The translations under genes were made by a program, and so were the position numbers. Positions 1 to 7,748 of a stretch of 64,000 nucleotides of DNA are shown piece after piece. How positions within the stretch are numbered: the stretch's first letter is position 1; each line of letters begins with the position of its first letter. The stretch comes from Roseomonas populi (lineage in GTDB: Bacteria > Pseudomonadota > Alphaproteobacteria > Acetobacterales > Acetobacteraceae). The stretch is from assembly GCF_024594815.1 (NCBI RefSeq), contig NZ_JANJOU010000004.1, positions 124,001 to 188,000 of the forward strand, read 5' to 3'. The notes under the pieces were generated by a model. That model saw nothing but the letters and a program-made list of their open reading frames with translations, had not been told where the DNA came from and did no database searches.

Positions 1-71
1 GAGGCCAGCACGTGCGGGGCGAGCAGGGCGCCGATCGTGGCGGCGGAGAGAAGGCTGCGTCGGGCGGTCAC
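1..71 (-). CDS. 5' end of an exported protein (partial)
   Basis: Reading the minus strand from a GTG at 71 gives an N-terminus with an Arg-Arg pair, a hydrophobic run and an Ala-x-Ala-like end (MTARRSLLSAATIGALLAPH, continuing VLA), which is a typical Sec or Tat signal peptide. An AGGAG Shine-Dalgarno sequence lies about 8 bases upstream of the GTG. The rest lies outside the window, so the product cannot be named. Such leaders are common on periplasmic tripartite-transporter (Bug/TctC) binding proteins of this type of bacterium, but that is only a guess. Confidence 0.6.
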   Translation of the reverse strand, partial: MTARRSLLSAATIGALLAPHVLA

Positions 72-346
72 GGGGTGACTCCTGAAGGGTGGGGTCGCTC
101 CGGGCGCTGGCTTCCGCCGCGCCCGCTGTCCAACTCGTGCCGTGGCCAGGGGTTGGGGGCGCCATTTAGTTTCGGATCACCTATGGCCCCATGGATGGGC
201 GTGCAGGCGGCGCGGCGGAAATGTAGCTTTTCCAAATAGATCGGCTTCGCCCGCGCGTGATCCGGGCGCCTGGGACGGCGGGGTTCCCGGGCTTCGCTGA
301 ATTGCTAAGAAATGTCACGGATTTCATTTTCGCTCGAAGCAGCTTC

Positions 347-390
347 CCGCCTGGCCGCCATTTCCCCTCGCGGAAGTGGCGGCCAGGCGG
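347..390. repeat. Long hairpin-forming inverted repeat in the 72-495 intergenic gap
   Basis: Bases 347-365 pair with 372-390 over 19 positions with a single G.U-type mismatch (T361/G376), leaving a 6-base loop (CCTCGC). It sits about 105 bases before the GH15 start codon, between that gene and the divergent exported-protein gene. No T-run follows on either strand, so it is not a textbook intrinsic terminator. It could be a REP-like palindrome or a 5'-leader structure of the GH15 mRNA. I see nothing else recognisable in the 424-base gap. Confidence 0.6.
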
Positions 391-495
391 TGCGCGGGGC
401 CAACGGGATCGCGCCTTCACGAGCGCGCGGTGCCCGATGCGCCCGTGCCGATCCGCCACATCTTGCGTTGGTGCCGCAGGAGGTCCGCCCCGCCT

Positions 496-2331
496 ATGTC
501 CCCCCCTATCGCCGACTACGCCATGATCGGCGACACGCACTCCAATGCCCTCATCGCGCGTGACGGCTCCATCGACTGGCTCTGCTGGCCGCGGCACGAC
601 AGCCCCGCCCTGTTCCTGCGCCTGCTGGACGAGAGGAAGGGCGGGTCCTGCACGATCGGGTTCAAGCGGCTGATCGGCACCGCCCGCCGCTACCTGCCCG
701 GCACGAACATCCTGGAGACGGTCTTCACCACGGCCACGGGGCGCGCGGTGCTGACGGACTTCATGCCGCTCTCCCGGCCGGAGGAGATTCCGCCGGAGGG
801 GCCGGACGGGATCGCGGAAGGGCGGGTGATCCGCATCCTGCGTTGCGAGGAAGGGCGGGTGTCCGGCCGCTTCCTCGTACGGCCTACCTTCGACTACGCG
901 CGCCGCCCTTGCGCGCCCGCGTTGCAGCCGGACGGCACCGCCCTGTTCGAGGCGGGGGAGCAGCGCCTGTGTGCGGCCGCCCTGCCTGGAGGGCTGGTGT
1001 TAGAGGGCGAGGTCGTCTCGGCGGGTTTTGACCTGGGGCTGGGAGAGGGCATGGCGCTCGTGCTCTCCGGCGGGGAGGACGGGCGGACGGTGCCCCCGGT
1101 GCGGTTCGAGGAGGCCGAGGAGCGGCTGGCGGCCACGCGACACTACTGGGAGGAGTGGAGCGCGTGCTGCACCTATGCGGGCGGCTACCGGGAGGCGGTG
1201 CTGCGCTCCGTCCTGTTGCTGAAGCTGCTGACCTACTCGCCCACGGGGGCGATCATCGCGGCGCCGACGCTGGGTCTGCCGGAGGCCGTGCCGGGGAACC
1301 GCAACTACGATTACCGCTACGCCTGGCTGCGGGACGCCAGCTTCACCGTCACCTCCTTCGTCATGCTGGGCTACGTGCGGGAGGCGGCGGAGTACCTGCG
1401 CTTCCTGCGGCTGGCCGATCCCAGCCACGGCAAGAACCTCAGGCTGATGTACGCCATCGATGGCGGGCCGCCGGCGGAGGAGGCGTATTTGGAGCACCTT
1501 TCGGGCTGGCGGGGCGTGGGGCCCGTCCGGATCGGCAACGGCGCTGCCGACCAGAGCCAGTACGACATCTACGGCGAGCAGCTGCTGGCGCTGGAGACCT
1601 TCCTGGAGGCGGTGGACTACGATCCGCCGCAGAAGACGAACGACCGCCTGCCGGAGGGGCTGACGAACCTGGCCGCCTCCGCCATGGCCGCGCGCGACAA
1701 GGAGGACCACGGCATCTGGGAGCCGCGAACGCCGAAGCGGCAGATGTTCCACACCAAGGCGCTGATCTGGGTGGCGCTGAACAGGGCGGCGAGGATGGCC
1801 CGGCGGATCGGCCGGATCGAGGAGGGGCAGATCCGGGAGTGGGAGCGCGTGGCGGAGGAGGTGCGGGCGGAGTACCACGAGCGGGGATGGAACCCTGCGC
1901 GCGGGGCCTTCACCCAGTCCTACGGCTCCGACCTGCTGGACGCGGCGGTGCTGCGGACTGTGCTGTTCGGCGCGATCGAGCCGCACGACCCGCGCCTGGT
2001 CTCCACCTACGAGGCCATCACGCGGGAGCTGGTGGTGGACGACCTGGTGTACCGCTACCGCGCCCCGGACGGGATGGAGGGCGAGGAGGCGACCTTCGCC
2101 GCCTGTGCCTTCTGGCGCGTGGGCTGCCTGGCGCTGGCGGGGAAGACGGAGCCGGCGCGGCTGATCTTCGAGCGGCTGCTGGAGCGGGGGAACGACCTCG
2201 GCCTCTTCGCGGAGGAGATCGACGCGGCCACGGGCGAGCAGCGCGGCAACTTCCCCCAGGGCTTCACCCACATGGCGATCATCAACCACGCGCTGCGGCT
2301 GGAGCGGGAGCAGCGGCGCCGGGCGGCCTGA
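496..2331 (+). CDS. Glycoside hydrolase family 15 protein (glucoamylase/trehalase-like)
   Basis: This 611-aa protein has the architecture of bacterial GH15 enzymes, with a beta-sandwich N-terminal domain followed by an (alpha/alpha)6 barrel. The start at 496 was chosen because the conserved N-terminus PPIADYAMIGDTHSNALI begins right after it and AGGAGG lies at 478-483. The upstream extension is non-conserved. Diagnostic stretches include LPEAVPGNRNYDYRYAWLRD around residues 265-285 (catalytic-site strand) and GIWEPR around residue 403. Known members hydrolyse alpha-glucosidic bonds (alpha,alpha-trehalose or terminal glucans); no signal peptide is seen, so it is probably cytoplasmic. Substrate cannot be decided. 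It may be transcribed with the following transglutaminase genes. Confidence 0.9.
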   Translation: MSPPIADYAMIGDTHSNALIARDGSIDWLCWPRHDSPALFLRLLDERKGGSCTIGFKRLIGTARRYLPGTNILETVFTTATGRAVLTDFMPLSRPEEIPPEGPDGIAEGRVIRILRCEEGRVSGRFLVRPTFDYARRPCAPALQPDGTALFEAGEQRLCAAALPGGLVLEGEVVSAGFDLGLGEGMALVLSGGEDGRTVPPVRFEEAEERLAATRHYWEEWSACCTYAGGYREAVLRSVLLLKLLTYSPTGAIIAAPTLGLPEAVPGNRNYDYRYAWLRDASFTVTSFVMLGYVREAAEYLRFLRLADPSHGKNLRLMYAIDGGPPAEEAYLEHLSGWRGVGPVRIGNGAADQSQYDIYGEQLLALETFLEAVDYDPPQKTNDRLPEGLTNLAASAMAARDKEDHGIWEPRTPKRQMFHTKALIWVALNRAARMARRIGRIEEGQIREWERVAEEVRAEYHERGWNPARGAFTQSYGSDLLDAAVLRTVLFGAIEPHDPRLVSTYEAITRELVVDDLVYRYRAPDGMEGEEATFAACAFWRVGCLALAGKTEPARLIFERLLERGNDLGLFAEEIDAATGEQRGNFPQGFTHMAIINHALRLEREQRRRAA

Positions 2332-2505
2332 GGGGGCGGCCTGAGGGGCGGCGAAATCGGATTGCCCCTGAAACCAAGGGTCGCGAGGAGGGTTTCGGGT
2401 TAACTCATGATGGTGGGCCAGGGCCGGCGGGGCGCGCTCCTTGCCGGCCCTGGCCCATATTTTGCCTTGCTCGCCATGCCTCGCCCCGGGGCCGAAGGGT
2501 GGCCC

Positions 2506-3525
2506 ATGCCGATCCTCACCGTCCGACACGTCACGACCTACCGCTACCGCCAGCCCGTCTCCTTCGGGGAGCATAGGATGATGCTGCGGCCGCGGGAGGG
2601 TTACGACCAGCGCCTGATGGAGGCGCGGATCGAGATCACGCCGAAGCCCGCCGACCTGTGGTGGGTGCACGACGTGTTCGGGAACAGCGTGGGCGTGGCC
2701 TGCTTCAAGAGCCGCGCGCGGGAGCTGCGCTTCGAGAGCATGATGCGGCTGGACCACCGGCCGGTGGAGGCGCTCGGCTTCCGGCTGGAGCGGCATGCGC
2801 GCAGCCTGCCCTTCTCCTACGCGATCGACGAGATGCCGGACCTCGCGCGGTCCATCGAGCGGCACCACGCGGATCCCGACCACGCGGTGGATTTCTGGGC
2901 GCGGGGCTTCCTTCGCAAGGACGGTCCGACGGATACGCTGGAACTGCTGACGACGATGACGAAGGCGGTGAAGCGGGACTTCACCTACGTGTCGCGCACA
3001 ATGCGCGGCATCCAGGAACCGGGGCGCACGCTGGAGCTGGGCAGCGGCACCTGTCGGGACTTCGCGCTTCTGATGATGGAGGCGGTGCGCTCCCTTGGCC
3101 TCGCGGCGCGGTTCGTCTCCGGCTACCTCTACTCGCCGGTGGCGGATGGCACCGGGTCCTCGGCGGAGGGGCATGTGGGCGGCGGCGCCACCCATGCCTG
3201 GGTGCGCGTGTACCTCCCCGGCGCGGGATGGGTGGAGTTCGACCCCACCAATGGCATCGTCGGCAACCGCGACCTGATCCGTGTGGCGGTAGCGCGCGAT
3301 CCGATGCAGGCCGTGCCGCTCTATGGGAGCTGGAAGGGCTTTCCCGACGACAGCCTGGGAATGGACGTCTCCGTCCAGGTCACGGCCGAGCCGGCGACGG
3401 AGGCGCGCAAGACGCCGGAGCGGGAGGCGCCTGAAGCGGGGCCGCCACCCGGGCCGGGTCCTCGGTCTCCGCCCGGCTCGGGCCCCGGCGGGGAGGCCCG
3501 CCAGCCCGCCCTGCCCACGGCCTGA
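2506..3525 (+). CDS. Transglutaminase-like cysteine peptidase family protein with N-terminal beta domain
   Basis: The 339-aa product starts MPILTVRHVTTYRY, the usual opening of the bacterial transglutaminase N-terminal domain, so I place the start at 2506 rather than at the upstream ATG codons. The catalytic core is present: Cys in GSGTCRDFALLMMEA (about residue 184), His in THAWVRVYLPG and Asp in WVEFDPTNG. Family members are putative peptidases or transglutaminases of unproven substrate. The last roughly 45 residues are a Pro/Gly-rich tail. It is followed 59 bases later by a second, distinct transglutaminase-like gene and then an N-formylglutamate amidohydrolase-like gene, a set often found together. 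Confidence 0.88.
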   Translation: MPILTVRHVTTYRYRQPVSFGEHRMMLRPREGYDQRLMEARIEITPKPADLWWVHDVFGNSVGVACFKSRARELRFESMMRLDHRPVEALGFRLERHARSLPFSYAIDEMPDLARSIERHHADPDHAVDFWARGFLRKDGPTDTLELLTTMTKAVKRDFTYVSRTMRGIQEPGRTLELGSGTCRDFALLMMEAVRSLGLAARFVSGYLYSPVADGTGSSAEGHVGGGATHAWVRVYLPGAGWVEFDPTNGIVGNRDLIRVAVARDPMQAVPLYGSWKGFPDDSLGMDVSVQVTAEPATEARKTPEREAPEAGPPPGPGPRSPPGSGPGGEARQPALPTA

Positions 3526-3584
3526 TGCTCATTTCAGACGTTCTCTTGCCACTCTCGAACCGCTTCCCCGGAGACCCGCCCGCC

Positions 3585-4406
3585 ATGAAGATCCATGCCG
3601 GCTTCGACATCACCTACGAGTGCTATCAGCCGACGCCCATGATCCTGATGCTGAGCGTCCACCCCTCCCGCATGCCGGACGTGATCGGGCCGCACGAGCT
3701 CCGCTTCGACCCGCCGATCGGGGCCACCGAGTACCGGGACATGTTCGGCAACATCTGCCACCGCATCGTCGCGCCGGCCGGGCGCACCACCATCTCCACC
3801 CGCTTCGACGTGCTGGATCCCGGCGTGCCGGATGTCTATGCGCCGGAGGCGCGACAATTGCCGGTGCAGGAGCTGCCGGACGAGGCGCTGACCTTCCTCC
3901 TGCCCAGCCGCTACTGCGAGACGGATCGGATGTCGGATCTCGCCTGGTCGCTGTTCGGGCACACGCCGGAGGGATGGGCGCGGGTGCAGGCCATCGTGGA
4001 CTACGCGCACAACCGCCTGACCTTCGGCTACGAGCACGCCAGCGTCTTCCGCACCGCCCATAGCGGCCATAGCGACCGTGTGGGCGTGTGCCGGGACTAC
4101 GCGCACCTGGCCGTCACGCTCTGCCGCTGCATGAACATCCCGGCGCGCTACTGCACGGGCTATCTGGGCGACATCGGCGTGCCGCCGATCGACGCCGCGA
4201 TGGATTTCTCCGCCTGGTTCGAGGTCTATCTCGGCGGCCACTGGTACACCTTCGACGCGCGCCACAATCGGCCGCGCATCGGGCGCATCCTGATGGCGCG
4301 CGGGCGCGACGCGGCGGACGTGGCGATCACCACCACCTTCGGATCCAACACCCTGGCCGGCTTCCACGTGGTGACGGACGAGGTGAAGCCGGACGTGTGG
4401 GCGTGA
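3585..4406 (+). CDS. Transglutaminase-like family protein
   Basis: This 273-aa protein opens MKIHAGFDITYECYQPTPM, the standard start of this subfamily. It carries the nucleophile Cys in GVCRDYAHLAV (about residue 169) and the Asp in YTFDARHN. The position usually occupied by the triad His (HAW) reads Ser in DFSAWFEVYL. This may be a property of the subfamily rather than a loss, but it leaves the triad incomplete as read. The stop codon overlaps the next gene's GTG (GTGA), implying translational coupling to the amidohydrolase. Function is unassigned; ATP-dependent peptide ligation or proteolysis partners have been suggested for such clusters, but nothing here proves it. Confidence 0.85.
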   Translation: MKIHAGFDITYECYQPTPMILMLSVHPSRMPDVIGPHELRFDPPIGATEYRDMFGNICHRIVAPAGRTTISTRFDVLDPGVPDVYAPEARQLPVQELPDEALTFLLPSRYCETDRMSDLAWSLFGHTPEGWARVQAIVDYAHNRLTFGYEHASVFRTAHSGHSDRVGVCRDYAHLAVTLCRCMNIPARYCTGYLGDIGVPPIDAAMDFSAWFEVYLGGHWYTFDARHNRPRIGRILMARGRDAADVAITTTFGSNTLAGFHVVTDEVKPDVWA

Positions 4407-5158
4407 CCGCGACCGAGGACTGGCCCGCGCCGGTGGAGGTGGTGAACGCGGAGGGCGCCGCGCCCTTCGTGCTGCTCTGCGAGCACGCCTCCAGCCATAT
4501 CCCCGCGCGCTACGCGGACCTGGGCCTGCCGGCCGCGGAACTTGGGCGGCACATCGCCTGGGACATCGGCGCGGCGGAACTGGCGCGAAAGCTCTCGGCA
4601 CGGCTGGACGCGCCGCTGGTGCTGGCGGCTGTCTCGCGGCTGGTGATCGACCTGAACCGGCCGCCGGGTGTGCCCACCAGCATCCCCGAGGTGAGCGAGG
4701 ACACAGCTATCCCCGGCAATGTCGGCATCTCCGCGGTGGAGCGTACGCACCGGCAGACCGTGTGGTTCCACCCCTTCCACGATGCCGTCTCCGCGCTGCT
4801 GGACGCGCGGCAGGCGGCGGGGCGGCGGACGCTGGTGGTGGGGGTGCACAGCTTTACCCCGCGCTTCCAGGGGATGGACCGGCCCTGGCATGCGGGGGTG
4901 CTCTTCGCCGGGGCGGAGCGGTTCGGGCGGGCCCTGGCGGCGGCCATCGCGGCCGATCCGGCGCTGGTGGTGGGGGAGAACGAGCCCTATCGCATCGAGC
5001 CCGGGATCTACGACCACAGCATTCCCGTGCATGGCGACGCGCGGGGGCTGGAAGCCGTGCTGATCGAGGTACGGCAGGACCTGTTGGGCGATGCGGCGGG
5101 GATCGAGGAGTGGGCGGGCCGGCTGGCCCCCGCGCTGGAGCGGGCGGCCGGCGAATAG
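4403..5158 (+). CDS. N-formylglutamate amidohydrolase family protein
   Basis: The 251-aa protein begins at a GTG at 4403 that overlaps the preceding stop by four bases. Motifs typical of the family are LLCEHASSHIP near the N-terminus, HIAWDIGA, and DLNRPPG and VHSFTP further on. Characterised HutG hydrolyses N-formyl-L-glutamate to formate and glutamate at the end of histidine degradation. No hut genes are present, and the pairing with transglutaminase-like genes suggests a role on another acyl-glutamate or peptide substrate. Cytoplasmic, no signal peptide. The family assignment is firm; the substrate is not. Confidence 0.87.
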   Translation: MTATEDWPAPVEVVNAEGAAPFVLLCEHASSHIPARYADLGLPAAELGRHIAWDIGAAELARKLSARLDAPLVLAAVSRLVIDLNRPPGVPTSIPEVSEDTAIPGNVGISAVERTHRQTVWFHPFHDAVSALLDARQAAGRRTLVVGVHSFTPRFQGMDRPWHAGVLFAGAERFGRALAAAIAADPALVVGENEPYRIEPGIYDHSIPVHGDARGLEAVLIEVRQDLLGDAAGIEEWAGRLAPALERAAGE

Positions 5159-5247
5159 GTGAGGGCGACTACCCTTTTTTCTATGTTGCGGCGCAGCGAG
5201 ACGCTAAGATGGTGGCGGTCCGCAGGAGATCGGTCGCCTTGACCCGG

Positions 5248-5901
5248 ATGGCCCGCCCCATCGCCCTTCCGCCCCATCAGTCCGAGCGCACCGTGCCTCT
5301 TTCTCCCTCCCCGCACCGGCTCTACGAGGATGCGGCGGCGCTGCTCCTCGGCACCTTCATGGTGTCGCTGGGGCTGGTGCTCTACGGCGAGGCGCGGCTG
5401 GTGACGAGCGGGCTGGCGGGGCTGGCCCTGCTGCTGGGCTACGTGACGCCGCTCAACGCCGGCACGCTGTTCTTCCTGCTCAACCTGCCCTTCCTCGTCT
5501 TCGGCCTGTGGCGGATGGGGTGGCGCGTGCTGCTTCGGACGCTCGTCGCCATTGGGGCGGTCTCGCTGCTCACGCGCTTCGCGCCGCTTTGGGTGGATAT
5601 GCAGCACGTCTCGCCCTTCTACGGGGCGCTGATGGGCGGGATCCTCATCGGGATGGGGGCGCTGGCCCTGGTGCGGCACCGCACGGGGCTGGGCGGCACC
5701 AACCTTGTCGCCATGCACCTGCAGGAGAAGCGGGGCTGGCGGGCAGGCTACGTCCAGTTGGGATTCGACGTGCTGGTGATGCTGGCGGCCTGCACGGTGC
5801 TGGACCCGCAGCAGGTCGGGCTCTCCATGTTCGGGGCCGTGGTGGTGAACCTGATCGTGGCGATGAACCACAAGCCCGGCCGGTATCTCGGGGTCAGCTA
5901 G
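5248..5901 (+). CDS. YitT-family integral membrane protein
   Basis: The 217-aa product has about five hydrophobic segments (AAALLLGTFMVSLGLVLYG, GLALLLGYVTPL, FFLLNLPFLVFGLW, YGALMGGILIGMGALAL, DVLVMLAACTVL) and the conserved GTNLVAMHLQEK loop of YitT membrane proteins. Function is unknown; members are proposed transporters. The start is uncertain. The ATG at 5248 has no well-placed ribosome site, whereas AGGAG at 5224-5228 would serve an in-frame TTG at 5239; a GTG at 5293 is a third option. It lies 89 bases after the amidohydrolase gene and 48 bases before the AraC-type gene. Confidence 0.8.
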   Translation: MARPIALPPHQSERTVPLSPSPHRLYEDAAALLLGTFMVSLGLVLYGEARLVTSGLAGLALLLGYVTPLNAGTLFFLLNLPFLVFGLWRMGWRVLLRTLVAIGAVSLLTRFAPLWVDMQHVSPFYGALMGGILIGMGALALVRHRTGLGGTNLVAMHLQEKRGWRAGYVQLGFDVLVMLAACTVLDPQQVGLSMFGAVVVNLIVAMNHKPGRYLGVS

Positions 5902-5949
5902 GCCCTTTCGCCTTGCGCCGGGCGGAACGCTTCGCCAGGGTTCCGGTCC

Positions 5950-6903
5950 ATGCTGGATCTCGCCACCCCGCTGGATCGCCTGGCGCTGCGCGCGTGCCGG
6001 CTTTTCGAGACCGACAGCGCCGAGGAGGCGCGGGAGCGCATCTCCCGCGTCATGCAGCCGCACGCCCTACGATTGGAGGGGCGGCTGGAAGGGCCCGCGC
6101 CGCGCTTCCACATGGATTTCCTGCGGCTGCGTGGGGTTGGGCTGGGAACCATCGCCTTCGGCCCGGCCTCCATCGAAGTGCCACCGCTGGACGGCTATCA
6201 CCTCGTGCTCCTCTGCGTTTCCGGCGGGGCAGTGCTGCGCACCGGTGGGGCGGAGCTGGTGGTGGGGCCGGAGGCGGGGGCGCTCTGCCCGGCCGGGCAG
6301 CCCTTCAGCGCGCGCTTCTCGGCGGATTGCGAGCAGCTCATCCTGCGAATCGACCGGGACCGGCTCTCGGCGTTCACGGGCGGGCGGATGGGGTGGCTGG
6401 CGACGCGGCTGGATCTGCGGAGCGCGCGGCTGCGTCCCTGGCTCTCCGTGTTGCACGCGCTGGCCGGGGATGCGGCGGCGGTGCGGCTGATCGGCGAGGA
6501 CCCGGCGGTGGCGGCGGATTACGAGCAGCTCCTGCTGCGCCTGCTGCTGGCCGGGCAGGAGGAGGCGGCGCCCGCGCGGGACGCGGTGCGCCCGGCCGCG
6601 CTGCGCCGCGCCCTGGCCTATCTGGAGGCGCGCGCGGCGGACCCCCTGACCCTTGCCGACATCGCCGCGGCCGCCGGCGTGCCGGAGCGGACGCTGCACG
6701 AGGCGTTCCGCCGGCACCTCGGGACCACGCCGCTGCGGCACCTGCGCGACCTGCGGCTGGACCGGGCGAGGTCGCGGCTCCTGGCGGGCGCTGAGGGGGT
6801 GACGGAGGCGGCCATGGCGGCGGGCTTCACCCATCTCGGCCGCTTCGCGGGCGATTACGCGGCGCGCTTCGGGGAACGGCCCTCGGAGACGCGGCGGCGC
6901 TGA
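5950..6903 (+). CDS. AraC/XylS-family transcriptional regulator
   Basis: This 317-aa protein has an N-terminal ligand-binding region of the AraC_binding_2 type (residues about 30-190, with LDGYHLVLLCVSGGA) and a C-terminal double helix-turn-helix domain (about 215-315). In the latter, LTLADIAAAAGVPERTLHEA is the first HTH and AAMAAGFTHLGRFAGDY the second, the family signature. Anthranilate dioxygenase operons of Burkholderia are controlled by an AraC/XylS-type activator (AndR), and a Rieske oxygenase operon of that general type starts 845 bases downstream. That makes it a candidate regulator of those genes, but this is inference. It converges on the PIG-L-like gene. Confidence 0.88.
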   Translation: MLDLATPLDRLALRACRLFETDSAEEARERISRVMQPHALRLEGRLEGPAPRFHMDFLRLRGVGLGTIAFGPASIEVPPLDGYHLVLLCVSGGAVLRTGGAELVVGPEAGALCPAGQPFSARFSADCEQLILRIDRDRLSAFTGGRMGWLATRLDLRSARLRPWLSVLHALAGDAAAVRLIGEDPAVAADYEQLLLRLLLAGQEEAAPARDAVRPAALRRALAYLEARAADPLTLADIAAAAGVPERTLHEAFRRHLGTTPLRHLRDLRLDRARSRLLAGAEGVTEAAMAAGFTHLGRFAGDYAARFGERPSETRRR

Positions 6904-6923
6904 TCAGGCCGGCGGGGTCCTGT

Positions 6924-6939
6924 CCGGCGCTTACGCCGG
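6924..6939. terminator. GC-rich hairpin between convergent genes
   Basis: CCGGCG (6924-6929) and CGCCGG (6934-6939) form a perfect 6-bp stem with a CTTA loop, located between the stop codons of the convergent AraC-type gene and PIG-L-like gene (it overlaps the latter's TAA). Its position suits a bidirectional terminator. No T-run follows, so the call is tentative. Confidence 0.35.
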
Positions 6940-7605
6940 CGGGCGCAGGATCGTTTCGAAGGGCTGTTCCGCCCTGGCAAGGCAGCCGGGTGGGATGCGC
7001 GGCGCCGGATCGTCCGAGACGAGGCCGCCGAGCCCGCTGGCGTGGGCAGCAACCGCCTGCCGCTTCGTCTCCGCCGGGATGGCCAGCCTCCAGCCATCCG
7101 GCAGGGCATCCTGCGGCGGGGCGTAGGAGAGGTGGGCGACGCCGCTTCCCGCCGCCACGGCCGCCGCGATGCGGTGGGCGGCGCTGCGGGGCGCATCCGT
7201 CGGCCAGGGGGCGAGGATCAGGTTGCAGTCCCGCGCCCACATGACGAGGGTGATGCCGCGCACCGCCGCCTCGAAGACCGGGCCTTCCGCCGGCACCGGG
7301 CCGTCGATGAGGCCGGCCATCAGCAGGCGGTCGGCGCGCAGGCCCAGGCGGCGCACCGCCTCGCGCGTCTCGCCTTCCCGGATTGCTGCGATCCGGTCCG
7401 GCGGGAAGATGTTGGAGCCGGGGTGGGAGGCGCTGCCGTCCTGCAGCACCATGACGAAGGGTGGGCGGCCCCTTTGGCAGGATTCCGCGATGAAGCCGCC
7501 GCAGTCCAGGCTCTCATCCCCGGGCTGGAGGGCGAGGACGAGGGCGTTCTCCCCGCCCGTGATCTCCAGCAGGCCGGCGAGGGGTGGGGCGGCGGGGTCC
7601 GTCAT
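6931..7605 (-). CDS. PIG-L/LmbE-like protein with degenerate zinc-binding motifs
   Basis: This 224-aa protein (start ATG at 7605; an in-frame TTG lies 18 bases upstream) has the PIG-L deacetylase-like fold pattern. The N-terminal strand-loop reads LQPGDESLDCGG where the family has a PHPDDE-type motif followed by xLxCGG. The first metal ligands (His and first Asp) are therefore replaced by Gln and Gly. The second motif, normally HxDH, reads APWPTDAPRSAAH. Active members are zinc-dependent N-deacetylases of sugars. This copy may be inactive or use another chemistry. It is divergent from the Rieske oxygenase operon, with 143 bases between the starts. Confidence 0.75.
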   Translation of the reverse strand: MTDPAAPPLAGLLEITGGENALVLALQPGDESLDCGGFIAESCQRGRPPFVMVLQDGSASHPGSNIFPPDRIAAIREGETREAVRRLGLRADRLLMAGLIDGPVPAEGPVFEAAVRGITLVMWARDCNLILAPWPTDAPRSAAHRIAAAVAAGSGVAHLSYAPPQDALPDGWRLAIPAETKRQAVAAHASGLGGLVSDDPAPRIPPGCLARAEQPFETILRPPA

Positions 7606-7748
7606 GCCGGGATTGAAGGGCAAGGGCCGTGCCGCGCGGAAGGGGCACTGCGGCGGCTGGATAGAGGCTGCGGCGGGCGGATAGTGGCGCGGGACGTGCT
7701 TCTGCCAATCTGACGCTTATACCTGCCCCGCTGAACGGAGGAGCCGAG

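Noticed and set aside
1000-3195. Very long antisense open frame opposite the GH15 and transglutaminase genes
   Set aside because: It is Arg/His/Pro-rich, has no conserved motif and is the expected mirror of GC-rich codon bias in the plus-strand genes.
7042-7713. 223-codon plus-strand frame opposite the PIG-L-like gene
   Set aside because: The minus-strand protein has a recognisable fold pattern, while this frame is Arg/Gly-rich and has no recognisable motif.
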